Assembly (NCBI GenBank): GCA_017577925.1
Contig: PKQU01000123.1
Span: forward strand, 1 to 6,204
Source: Bacillota bacterium
GTDB lineage: Bacteria; Bacillota; Bacilli; Calditerricolales; Calditerricolaceae
Length of the DNA: 6,204 nucleotides
Direction of reading: 5' to 3'
The number at the start of each line of letters is the position of its first letter. Positions within the stretch are counted from its first letter, which is position 1. Positions 1-5,863 of the stretch are shown here, piece after piece. The translations under genes and the position numbers were made by a program. The notes under the pieces are model-generated. The model was not told the DNA's origin. It made no database searches and saw only the letters and a list, made by a program, of their open reading frames with translations.

Positions 1-20
1 TTCATGCTCCGCTCCCCTTT
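1..20 (-). promoter_or_regulatory. Probable start of a further gene at the left window edge
   Basis: After the CotS/YutH-like stop, the minus strand has AAAGGGGAG, then six bases, then ATG at 3-5 followed by AA and the window edge. An in-frame ATG also lies at 27-29 with a weaker upstream site. Too little is visible to name a product. The close spacing suggests another member of the same transcription unit. Confidence 0.4.
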
Positions 21-33
21 GCCGGTCATCGCT

Positions 34-1065
34 TTACCCCGATTGTACCACAGATGGGGGAGGCGGCAGAATCTCTCCCGCCCAGATGCGGAACAGGTGG
101 GCGAGGGCTGCCTCGCGCCGGGGCCGAAGCCTCCACGCGTAACGCAAAAAGGCAAGGGAACGGGGCGGCGAATACCCCTTGGTCCCGCGCCAGGCGCCGA
201 GCGCTTCGCGCATCTCGTCTGCCGGAAACCGAAGAAGGTAGGGGATGAGCCGGCGCTCGCCCGGATCGAGGGGGCGCACCCGCTCATAGGCCGCGGCGGC
301 TACAAGGCCCACATCCGGCCGCCAACGCGCATCCCACAAGGCGCGGGACAACAGCTGTACGAGATCGCCGGCCTGCCAGTCGATTCCGAAAGCGTCAAGG
401 TCAAGCAGGTAGACGTCATGCCCGTCGACGAGAAAATTGTGCCGCGCCACATCGTGATGGGCCACTGCGCCGAACAGGCCAACATCGCGCTGGTTGTACG
501 CCATCAGGATCGGAACGGGCAATACGGCCAGGGCCGTCTCGGCTTCGCGCAGGATCACCGCTCCCGTTTCAGCGATCCAGCGGGCAACGGGGCTTTTGCC
601 GGGATGCGCCGAAGCCTGGCGATACACGCGCAGGTATTCCCAGTAACGATCGGTCAGGCGCGACAAATAGGGAACGTCCCTCCCGTGGCGACAGGACCAG
701 ACGTGAACCGCCGCACGGTGAAAGGTGGCGAGCGTTTCCGCCACGCGGGCCACTTCGCTCTTTTTTCCGTAGTTCGCCGGTCGCCCGGGCAGGCACGGCA
801 TCACCACCCATCTCCGTCCGTCCGCCTCCCAATAGGGCTTCCCGTCTCGCGCCGGGAGAAGCGTGATTGTGCGGCGAAACCCGTTAGCATGGACACGGGA
901 CAGCAGTTGGTGCAAGTGGTCGATGGAAAACCGAAGGGAATAGGCCTTGAGGACGTACGCACGGCCGTCGGCGTCCTCGGCGAAGGCCACCTTTTCCGTC
1001 TCGCGCGCCGCTACAAGGTGGAGTCCAAACGCGTTGCCAACCTCCCGCCACGTTACACGGGCCAT
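34..1065 (-). CDS. CotS/YutH-family spore coat-associated kinase-like protein
   Basis: A 343-residue protein with a degenerate aminoglycoside-phosphotransferase/protein-kinase-like fold of the CotS family, whose members are linked to the spore coat. Visible features are a putative nucleotide-binding lysine K40 in YVLKAY, the hinge-like RRWVVMPCLPGRP (84-96), the catalytic-loop motif HHDVARHNFLV (203-213) with D205 and N210, and the metal-binding LLDLDAFG (220-227). It ends in a proline-rich tail. In B. subtilis the family member yutH lies beside the hom-thrC-thrB genes, so YutH is the most likely counterpart; this rests on remembered synteny. ATG at 1063-1065 was chosen because GGGGGGAG lies five bases upstream. 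The frame can be extended to GTG 1084-1086, but that start has no good ribosome binding site. The gene follows the SafA-like gene by 27 nt and is probably cotranscribed. Substrate and true kinase activity are unknown. Confidence 0.82.
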   Translation of the reverse strand: MARVTWREVGNAFGLHLVAARETEKVAFAEDADGRAYVLKAYSLRFSIDHLHQLLSRVHANGFRRTITLLPARDGKPYWEADGRRWVVMPCLPGRPANYGKKSEVARVAETLATFHRAAVHVWSCRHGRDVPYLSRLTDRYWEYLRVYRQASAHPGKSPVARWIAETGAVILREAETALAVLPVPILMAYNQRDVGLFGAVAHHDVARHNFLVDGHDVYLLDLDAFGIDWQAGDLVQLLSRALWDARWRPDVGLVAAAAYERVRPLDPGERRLIPYLLRFPADEMREALGAWRGTKGYSPPRSLAFLRYAWRLRPRREAALAHLFRIWAGEILPPPPSVVQSG

Positions 1066-1078
1066 GGCCTCTCCCCCC
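1066..1078 (-). promoter_or_regulatory. Ribosome binding site that decides the CotS/YutH-like start
   Basis: The minus strand reads GGGGGGAGAGGCC directly before ATG 1063-1065, giving GGGAG with five bases of spacing. The alternative GTG at 1084-1086 would add seven residues but has only GACGACAGCTGATGCCGG upstream, with no Shine-Dalgarno match. Confidence 0.55.
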
Positions 1079-1092
1079 GCGATCACCCGGCA

Positions 1093-1743
1093 TCAGCTGT
1101 CGTCGCTCTCCTCCGCATACGTCTCCCACAGCGTCGGTACGTGATACAGGGTGGATGGATACAGCAGCGGATGCGGGGGCGGGGGGAACTGCGCAGGGGA
1201 CAGCACCGGTCCGGAATACCCGCCCCAACCGGGCACCGCCGGCCACGGCCAGCCATACCACCCATAGGGACCGGCCATGGACGGCGGGAACGCCGGCGGA
1301 GCCGCAACCGGAGGCACATATGCCGACAACCCGTCCGGGTGGCCGTAGGAGCCGGCAAAGGCATGGGATTCCGTGTGCGCCGCCGAAGAAGGCGCTGCAT
1401 CCGCGGCGGGCGGTGCGGACGACAATACGGACGCCTCCCTGTCACGAGCGGACGAATCGGGGAACGATCCGTCGGCGGCTTGCGCCGTCGGCTTTCCGTC
1501 ATCGGCGGGGTTCCCATCGACGCCAGGCCCTTCCGCCCCCGCGCGCTCCGGTTCAGCCGCGCGGGGGATGCGCCGGCGCACCGGGGCCGCGCGGGGCACG
1601 GGCACGCGCACCTTCGTCCCCGGTGCGAGGGCGTCCGCCGGTCCGAGCTGCGGGTTGGCCCGGCACAACGTGGTCAGGTCCACACGGTACAGGCGGGCAA
1701 TCTTGCTCAGCGTCTCCCCGCCGCTGGCGATGTGCAGTTTCAC
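1093..1743 (-). CDS. safA: SafA-like LysM-domain spore coat assembly protein
   Basis: A single LysM domain occupies residues 2-48, starting KLHIASGGETLSKIARLY and ending APGTKVRVP. This placement and wording resemble B. subtilis SafA, the inner-coat morphogenetic protein that binds cortex peptidoglycan and works with SpoVID. The domain is followed by an Arg/Pro stretch (49-65), a low-complexity Ala/Ser/Asp/Gly linker (about 65-130), and a C-terminal region rich in Pro, Trp, Tyr and Gly (about 140-205), including PYGWYGWPWPAVPGWGGYSG at 159-178. It ends in an acidic tail EESDDS. No signal peptide is seen, as expected for a mother-cell cytoplasmic coat protein. At 216 residues it is much shorter than B. 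subtilis SafA. The start is GTG at 1741-1743 with AAAGGAGG nine bases upstream. A CotS/YutH-type gene follows after 27 nt, supporting a sporulation role. It could alternatively be a general LysM protein; only the LysM assignment is firm. Confidence 0.8.
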   Translation of the reverse strand: MKLHIASGGETLSKIARLYRVDLTTLCRANPQLGPADALAPGTKVRVPVPRAAPVRRRIPRAAEPERAGAEGPGVDGNPADDGKPTAQAADGSFPDSSARDREASVLSSAPPAADAAPSSAAHTESHAFAGSYGHPDGLSAYVPPVAAPPAFPPSMAGPYGWYGWPWPAVPGWGGYSGPVLSPAQFPPPPHPLLYPSTLYHVPTLWETYAEESDDS

Positions 1744-1787
1744 GGCAATTCTCCTCCTTTCTGGGCACCGTCACTCCATCTTATGCG

Positions 1788-1806
1788 GGAGCAACGGTTT
1801 TGCCCC
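1788..1806 (-). other. Small hairpin between ilvE and the SafA-like gene
   Basis: In the 79-nt gap after ilvE the minus-strand RNA can form a 7-bp stem, GGGGCAA with UUGCUCC (one G-U pair), around a 5-nt loop AACCG. No U-tract follows, so it is at best a weak terminator or transcript-end structure for ilvE. The rest of the gap is unremarkable except for the strong ribosome binding site of the next gene. Confidence 0.3.
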
Positions 1807-1822
1807 GGGAGGAGCATTTCCG

Positions 1823-2722
1823 TCAGCTCACGTGTTTGGCCGCCTCGGGAAATACGGGCGTGCCGTCGACGCGAACCCGTCGGCGAAACGCCTCTGTCAG
1901 GCGGCGGGTGATGGGTCCGGGCACGCCGCTGCCGATCGTCCGACCGTCCACCTCAACCACGGCAATGATCTCCGCGGCGGTGCCCGTCAGGAACACCTCG
2001 TCGGCCACATAGACGTCATGGCGGGTGAAGGGCTCCTCTTTGACGGTATAACCCAAATCTTGTGCCAATTCCATCACCACTTGGCGAGTAATCCCCTCAA
2101 GGGCCCCGACGTAACCGGGAGGCGTGTACAGAACGCCGCGACGTACGATGAAGACGTTGTCCCCCGACCCTTCCGCCACGTATCCGTCCTGATTGAGCAT
2201 CAGCGCCTCGGCTACACCGGCCAGGTTGGCCTCGATCTTCACCAGGACGTTGTTCAGGTAGTTGAGGGACTTGATTTTGGGGTTGAGCGCATCCGGTGTG
2301 TTGCGCCGCGTCGGCACGGTGACGACACGGATGCCCCGCTCATACAGCTCCTTCGGCCACAGCCGGATCTGGCTGACGATGATGACCACCTGCGGCCGGG
2401 TGCAGGAGCGCGGATCCAGCCCGAGATCGCCCACGCCGCGGGAGACGATGAGGCGAATGTATGCGTCGCGCAGGCCATTTTTCCGCACCGTGGCTACGAC
2501 GGCCGCTTCCATCTCCTCCGGCGTCATGGGGATGTCGAGAAGGATGGACTTCGCCGAGTCGTACAGCCGCTTGATATGGTCGCGAAGACGAAAGACGACA
2601 CCGTCATAGACGCGAATGCCCTCAAACACACCGTCGCCGTAGAGAAATCCGTGATCGAACACCGACACTTTCGCCTCGTCGCGGGGAACAAACGCCCCGT
2701 TCATGTAGATCCACTCACCCAT
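1823..2722 (-). CDS. ilvE: Branched-chain amino acid aminotransferase (class IV, short form)
   Basis: A PLP-dependent enzyme that transaminates 2-keto acids with glutamate in the last step of valine, leucine and isoleucine synthesis. The 299-residue length fits the short class IV type rather than the roughly 360-residue form common in Bacillus. VFDHGFLYGDGVFEGIR (21-37) is the N-terminal signature. K151 in NPKIKSLNYLNN is the presumed PLP lysine. E184 lies in VAEGSGDNVF, and GITR (210-213) and DEVFLTGTAAEI (241-252) complete the cofactor and substrate pocket. ATG at 2720-2722 has AGGAGG eight bases upstream. A sigma-A-like promoter and a structured leader precede it. D-amino acid transaminase and aminodeoxychorismate lyase belong to the same fold, but the N-terminal signature and the amino-acid gene context favour IlvE. 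Confidence 0.94.
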   Translation of the reverse strand: MGEWIYMNGAFVPRDEAKVSVFDHGFLYGDGVFEGIRVYDGVVFRLRDHIKRLYDSAKSILLDIPMTPEEMEAAVVATVRKNGLRDAYIRLIVSRGVGDLGLDPRSCTRPQVVIIVSQIRLWPKELYERGIRVVTVPTRRNTPDALNPKIKSLNYLNNVLVKIEANLAGVAEALMLNQDGYVAEGSGDNVFIVRRGVLYTPPGYVGALEGITRQVVMELAQDLGYTVKEEPFTRHDVYVADEVFLTGTAAEIIAVVEVDGRTIGSGVPGPITRRLTEAFRRRVRVDGTPVFPEAAKHVS

Positions 2723-2843
2723 GCTCTCCGCCTCCTACCCGATGTTTTTTGAATTTGTTGAAAATTTTAATCAATGAAAGAGAGGATGCTTCTGCGGGAA
2801 GCCGCTTGCGGTTCGGCGGCCGTATCGCCCGCAGAAGATCCAT
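2715..2843 (-). CDS. Possible 42-residue leader ORF overlapping the ilvE start
   Basis: A short frame starts at ATG 2841-2843, about 30 nt after the predicted start of the pheA-internal promoter transcript. It is preceded by the purine-rich sequence AAGAGGAAGGAG, in which GAGG is six bases from the ATG. It runs through the inverted repeat of the leader and stops at TGA 2715-2717, so its end overlaps the first bases of ilvE (start 2722). The product would begin MDLLRAIRPPNRKRL and be basic, with nine Leu/Ile/Val residues among 42 but no run of them like a classical attenuator peptide. I recognise no homologous family. It may be untranslated leader, since much of the closest AGGAG directly abuts the ATG with no spacing. 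Confidence 0.25.
   Translation of the reverse strand: MDLLRAIRPPNRKRLPAEASSLSLIKIFNKFKKHRVGGGEHG
2789..2837 (-). repeat. Long hairpin in the ilvE leader
   Basis: A perfect 10-bp inverted repeat, CTTCTGCGGG with CCCGCAGAAG (2789-2798 and 2828-2837), encloses 29 nt. That loop holds a second 5-bp stem, GCCGC with GCGGC (2801-2805 and 2816-2820). As minus-strand RNA this is a strong two-part hairpin about 35 nt after the predicted transcription start and roughly 65 nt before ilvE. The following sequence is pyrimidine-rich (CATCCTCTCTTTCATTG) but has no clean U-run, so it is a poor intrinsic terminator. It could be a weak terminator for pheA, an attenuator, or an RNA-stabilising or regulatory structure. 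No T-box specifier or GGTGG-type T-box motif is visible. Confidence 0.55.
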
Positions 2844-2865
2844 CTCCTTCCTCTTATGGTGAGGC

Positions 2866-3777
2866 TCATGATTTAGGCTCATTATACGAAGAAGAAGAAG
2901 ACACGTCAACGGCCGTTCGCACTCCCTCGTCCCCCGCCGTAAAACAGGGATACGAGCCGAGCACACGCACGGCACAGCCGAGGGCCTGAATCTCGGCTAT
3001 CGCTCCGGGCAGCAGCACGTCGCCGAGGGGCCGTTCCACGTCGATCATAAAGTGGTAGCTGCCCAGCCCCCTGCGCGTCGGACGCGACTCGATGCGCGTC
3101 AGGTTCAGCTTGCGCCACGCAAAGGCCGCCAACACCTGATACAGCGCGCCGGGATAATCGTGGGGCAGCGTAATGAGGAGCGTCGTCTTGACCCGCGCGC
3201 CCTGATAGGGGTACGCCGATTGGCCGACGACAAAAAAGCGCGTCTCGTTGTGGGCGAAATCTTGAATGGGACCGGCCAGCACGGCCAGCCCATAGCGCTC
3301 TGCGGCCAGGCGCGTCCCCACCGCCACCCAGGGACAGTCGGGATGCTCGGCCACCAGGCGGGCCGCTTCCGCCGTACTGCTGGTGTAGCGGATCTGGGCC
3401 CCGGGGAGTTGCCGGCGCAGAAACTCCCGGCACTGGGCGATGGCGTGGGGATGGGACAGCACCACCTCCACGGCGTCAAAGCCCAGCCGGGCCGTCTGCT
3501 CCGCCGCGAGCAAGTGCTGGCGAACGGGCAGCACCCATTCGGCGACGATGGGCACATTGACGTGGTGAATCAGCCAGTCCAGCGTCAGCGTGACCGAGCC
3601 CTCGATCGAATTTTCCACCGGGACCACGCCGTACACGTCGCTGTCCGCCTCCGCCGCCTCCAGCACGTCGGGCACGCTGGAAAGCTCCACAAAGCGGTGA
3701 TGGGGATCGGGGAAGGCGGCCCGTGCCGCCGCCTCGGTAAACGTGCCGCTCGGTCCCAGGTAGACCACCTTGGCCAT
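2866..3777 (-). CDS. pheA: Prephenate dehydratase with C-terminal ACT domain
   Basis: Decarboxylates and dehydrates prephenate to phenylpyruvate, the committed step to phenylalanine. The protein has 303 residues and is monofunctional, with no chorismate mutase domain. Visible motifs are GPSGTFTE (8-15), PVENSIEGSV (53-62), SHPHAIAQC (108-116) and NETRFFV (177-183), which contains the catalytic T-R-F signature. The ACT domain follows at about 200-275, with GAL (210-212) and ESRP (230-233), which in this family form the phenylalanine allosteric site. The start is ATG at 3775-3777, preceded by GGAGGGG, and MAKVVYLGPSGTFTE fits the family N-terminus; the frame is open much further upstream but without homology. 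It begins two bases after the thrB stop. The last dozen residues are a serine-rich tail (five serines, then YNEPKS) beyond the ACT core, and the DNA encoding it contains a near-consensus promoter reading toward ilvE. Confidence 0.97.
   Translation of the reverse strand: MAKVVYLGPSGTFTEAAARAAFPDPHHRFVELSSVPDVLEAAEADSDVYGVVPVENSIEGSVTLTLDWLIHHVNVPIVAEWVLPVRQHLLAAEQTARLGFDAVEVVLSHPHAIAQCREFLRRQLPGAQIRYTSSTAEAARLVAEHPDCPWVAVGTRLAAERYGLAVLAGPIQDFAHNETRFFVVGQSAYPYQGARVKTTLLITLPHDYPGALYQVLAAFAWRKLNLTRIESRPTRRGLGSYHFMIDVERPLGDVLLPGAIAEIQALGCAVRVLGSYPCFTAGDEGVRTAVDVSSSSSYNEPKS
2881..2909 (-). promoter_or_regulatory. Sigma-A type promoter inside the 3' end of pheA, facing ilvE
   Basis: On the minus strand TTGACG (2904-2909) is followed by exactly 17 nt and then TATAAT (2881-2886). 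This is five of six matches at -35, a full match at -10, and optimal spacing. Transcription would start near 2873-2875, just before the pheA stop, and run through the leader into ilvE. It would let ilvE, and possibly the genes after it, be expressed independently of the threonine/phenylalanine operon. The spacer is mostly TTC triplets. The match is seen in sequence; activity is inferred. Confidence 0.7.
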
Positions 3778-3779
3778 CT

Positions 3780-4760
3780 CTACCGCCCCTCCGCCTTCCC
3801 GTTTCGCCAAATGCGGGCACCCTCGCCGTCGGGCCGGAATGTGCGCACGGTGCCGGAGAGGCCGCTTTCGGCCATTACGCGACGGAAAAAGGCGGCCACA
3901 CGCTCCGCCTCCGCGAACGTGAAGGCGACAACGGTGGGGCCGGCGCCGCTGAGGGCAGCCCCGAGGGCCCCATGGTCCGCCGCCTCCCGCACCATACGCT
4001 CGGCCCCGGGAATGAGCGGCAAGCGGTACGGCTGGTGCAGCCGGTCGCGCATCGCGTCGGCCAGGCGGTCCCACCGGCCGGTGGCGATGGCGGCGACGAG
4101 GAGGCCCGTCTGGCCAAGGGCGTAGGCAGCGTCGCGCCGGGACACGGCCTCGGGCAGCACGCGGCGGGCCTTGGCCGTCTCGAGGGGCATGTCGGGTATG
4201 GCGGCCACCACGACCAGCTCCTCCGGTACCGGAAGGCGAAGGTACGGGACGCGCCCGTCGTCCTGCCGCACGGCGACCACAAAGCCGCCGAACAACGCTG
4301 CGCCAACGTTGTCCGGGTGCCCCTCCAGTTCCGTAGCCATCGCCAAGAGTTCGTCCCGCGCCAGCGGTTCGCCCATATACGCGTTGGCCGCCACAAGCCC
4401 GCCGACGATGGCCGCCGCGCTGGAACCGAGCCCCCGGGCCAGGGGGATGTCGCTCTCCACCTCGACGCGCAGCGGGGGAACGCTGTGACCGAGGCGCTCG
4501 AAGACACAGCGTACGGCGCGGTAGACGAGGTTGTCCTCCGTCGCCGGCGTACCGGCAAGCATGGGACCGCGGGGCACGACCTCCGTCCGCGCCGCCGCTG
4601 CCAGGGTCACGGTGACGTAGCAGTCCAAGGCCAGCCCCACCGCGTCGAATCCGGGGCCGAGGTTGGCCGTGCTGGCCGGCACACGCGCGGTGACAATCGG
4701 ACGGCGGGTTTGCTCCTCACCGGCCAGCCCTGCCCCGCTCATCCCCGGGAAACGCGCCAT
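3780..4760 (-). CDS. thrB: Homoserine kinase (GHMP kinase family)
   Basis: Phosphorylates homoserine with ATP to O-phosphohomoserine, the substrate of the adjacent threonine synthase. With the chosen start the protein has 326 residues, close to the family norm of roughly 300-320. The three GHMP motifs are in order: VPASTANLGPGFD (27-39), the ATP-binding loop PLARGLGSSAAAI (106-118), and GAALSGAGPTVVAF (267-280). EGHPDNVG (146-153) is also typical of homoserine kinases. I chose ATG at 4758-4760 because GGAG sits five bases upstream. The longest frame begins at GTG 4812-4814, would overlap thrC by 17 nt and add 18 residues, but has a poor ribosome binding site. Even the chosen start leaves a slightly long, weakly conserved N-terminus before the first motif. 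The TAG stop lies two bases before pheA, suggesting coupled translation. Confidence 0.95.
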   Translation of the reverse strand: MARFPGMSGAGLAGEEQTRRPIVTARVPASTANLGPGFDAVGLALDCYVTVTLAAAARTEVVPRGPMLAGTPATEDNLVYRAVRCVFERLGHSVPPLRVEVESDIPLARGLGSSAAAIVGGLVAANAYMGEPLARDELLAMATELEGHPDNVGAALFGGFVVAVRQDDGRVPYLRLPVPEELVVVAAIPDMPLETAKARRVLPEAVSRRDAAYALGQTGLLVAAIATGRWDRLADAMRDRLHQPYRLPLIPGAERMVREAADHGALGAALSGAGPTVVAFTFAEAERVAAFFRRVMAESGLSGTVRTFRPDGEGARIWRNGKAEGR

Positions 4761-4772
4761 CTCCGCTCCGTC
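4761..4772 (-). promoter_or_regulatory. Ribosome binding site that decides the thrB start
   Basis: On the minus strand the sequence reads GACGGAGCGGAG directly before ATG. The first GGAG is five bases from the ATG at 4758-4760. The upstream GTG alternative at 4812-4814 is preceded only by GGGAAG and little other complementarity, so the downstream ATG is preferred. The next ATG at 4740-4742 lacks a purine-rich site. Confidence 0.5.
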
Positions 4773-4797
4773 ACCCACCGCTTTGCACCCCGATGCG

Positions 4798-5862
4798 TTA
4801 GCCACGGTTGCCACCCGCTTCCCGAATCGCCGTCAGCACCGCGTCCTCTGTCGCCGCCACGCGGCGGGGCTTAAGATCGACCGCTTCCAGTGCCGTGTTC
4901 GGATCCTTCAGCCCGTTTCCCGTCAGCACGCACACCACCTTGACCCCGCGCTCGATCAGCCCAAGGTGGCGCATTTTGGCCACGCCGGCCACCGATGCGC
5001 TGGAGGCCGGCTCGGCAAAGATGCCTTCCCACCGGGCCAGCTTGCGGTAGGCGTCCAGGATCTCCGCATCGGTGACGAAGTCGATCCGCCCGCCGGACTC
5101 CTTCGCCGCCCGCACCGCCCCGTCCCAGCTCGCCGGGTTGCCGATGCGGATGGCCGTGGCCACCGTCTCCGGCTCGGCGATCGGCTCACCGCGGACGATG
5201 GCCGCCGCCCCCTCGGCTTCGAAGCCGAACATCCGCGGCAGGCGCGTCGCCCGCCCGGCGCGGCGGTACTCGCCAAACCCCTTCCAGTAGGCGGTGATGT
5301 TCCCCGCGTTTCCGACGGGAATGGCCAGGATGTCCGGTGCGTCGCCGAGGACGTCGCAGATCTCGAAGGCGGCCGTTTTCTGCCCTTCGATGCGGTACGG
5401 GTTGACCGAGTTGACCAGGGTGACGCCATGATGCGCGGCGATGGACCGCACGATGGCCAGCGCCTGGTCGAAGTTTCCGGCAACGGCCAGCACCTCGGCC
5501 CCGTACATGACGGCCTGGGCCAGCTTGCCAACCGCCACGTAACCGTCGGGGACAAGGACGATGCAGGAGAGGCCGGCGCGCGCCGCGTAGGCCGCCGCCG
5601 ACGCCGAAGTGTTGCCGGTGGAGGCGCAGATGACGGTGCGGCTCCCCTCCTCTACCGCCTTGGCCACGGCGACCACCATGCCGCGGTCCTTGAACGAACC
5701 GGTGGGATTGGCCCCTTCGTACTTGACGTACAGCTCGACGTCCAGCTCCTCCGACAGGCGTGGACAGAAGAGGAGCGGCGTGTTGCCCTCGTGCAGGGTC
5801 AACTTCGGCGTGCGCTCGGTTACCGGGAGATACGCGGCGTATGTGTCAAGAATGCCGGGCAC
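4798..5862 (-). CDS. thrC: Threonine synthase
   Basis: A PLP-dependent cytoplasmic enzyme that converts O-phospho-L-homoserine to threonine and phosphate, the last step of threonine synthesis. The 354-residue length is typical of the shorter bacterial class. HEGNTPL (residues 24-30) opens the fold. GSFKDRG (55-61) carries the presumed PLP Schiff-base lysine K58. STGNTS (81-86) is the loop around the cofactor, GNAGN (184-188) matches the phosphate-binding loop, and TGNGLKDP (314-321) is the conserved C-terminal motif. The start is GTG at 5860-5862, supported by the strong upstream sequence AGAAGGAG with nine bases of spacing. It follows hom by one base and precedes thrB, the usual Bacillus-type hom-thrC-thrB order. 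Other fold-type II enzymes such as threonine dehydratase are less likely given the motifs and neighbours. Confidence 0.97.
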   Translation of the reverse strand: MPGILDTYAAYLPVTERTPKLTLHEGNTPLLFCPRLSEELDVELYVKYEGANPTGSFKDRGMVVAVAKAVEEGSRTVICASTGNTSASAAAYAARAGLSCIVLVPDGYVAVGKLAQAVMYGAEVLAVAGNFDQALAIVRSIAAHHGVTLVNSVNPYRIEGQKTAAFEICDVLGDAPDILAIPVGNAGNITAYWKGFGEYRRAGRATRLPRMFGFEAEGAAAIVRGEPIAEPETVATAIRIGNPASWDGAVRAAKESGGRIDFVTDAEILDAYRKLARWEGIFAEPASSASVAGVAKMRHLGLIERGVKVVCVLTGNGLKDPNTALEAVDLKPRRVAATEDAVLTAIREAGGNRG

Positions 5863-5863
5863 C

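Noticed and set aside
1778..1785. CATAAGAT on the minus strand as a sigma-E or sigma-K -10 element for the SafA-like gene
   Set aside because: It is a partial match, and no acceptable -35 sequence is found at the right distance, so it cannot be called a promoter.
4..1911. A 635-residue open frame on the plus strand
   Set aside because: It lies entirely antisense to the SafA-like and CotS/YutH-like genes and the ilvE end. Its product is Arg/Gly/Pro-rich with no recognisable domain, as expected of shadow frames in GC-rich DNA.
1373..2752. A 459-residue open frame on the plus strand opposite ilvE
   Set aside because: The minus-strand ilvE has full family motifs and a good ribosome binding site. 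The plus-strand frame has neither and reads as reverse-complement composition.
2761..2772. AT-rich ATTAAAATTTT before ilvE as a second promoter
   Set aside because: TAAAAT resembles a -10 box, but no -35 hexamer lies 16-18 nt upstream. The AT-rich stretch more likely keeps the ilvE ribosome binding region unstructured.
2723..2865. T-box riboswitch upstream of ilvE
   Set aside because: No T-box sequence of the GGTGG type, no specifier-loop arrangement and no terminator/antiterminator pair were found. The gap is also short for a T-box leader.
3778..4074. Extension of pheA upstream by 99 codons within the same open frame
   Set aside because: The extra segment overlaps thrB, is Arg/Gly-rich and shows no homology. 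The ATG at 3777 has a ribosome binding site and the family N-terminus.
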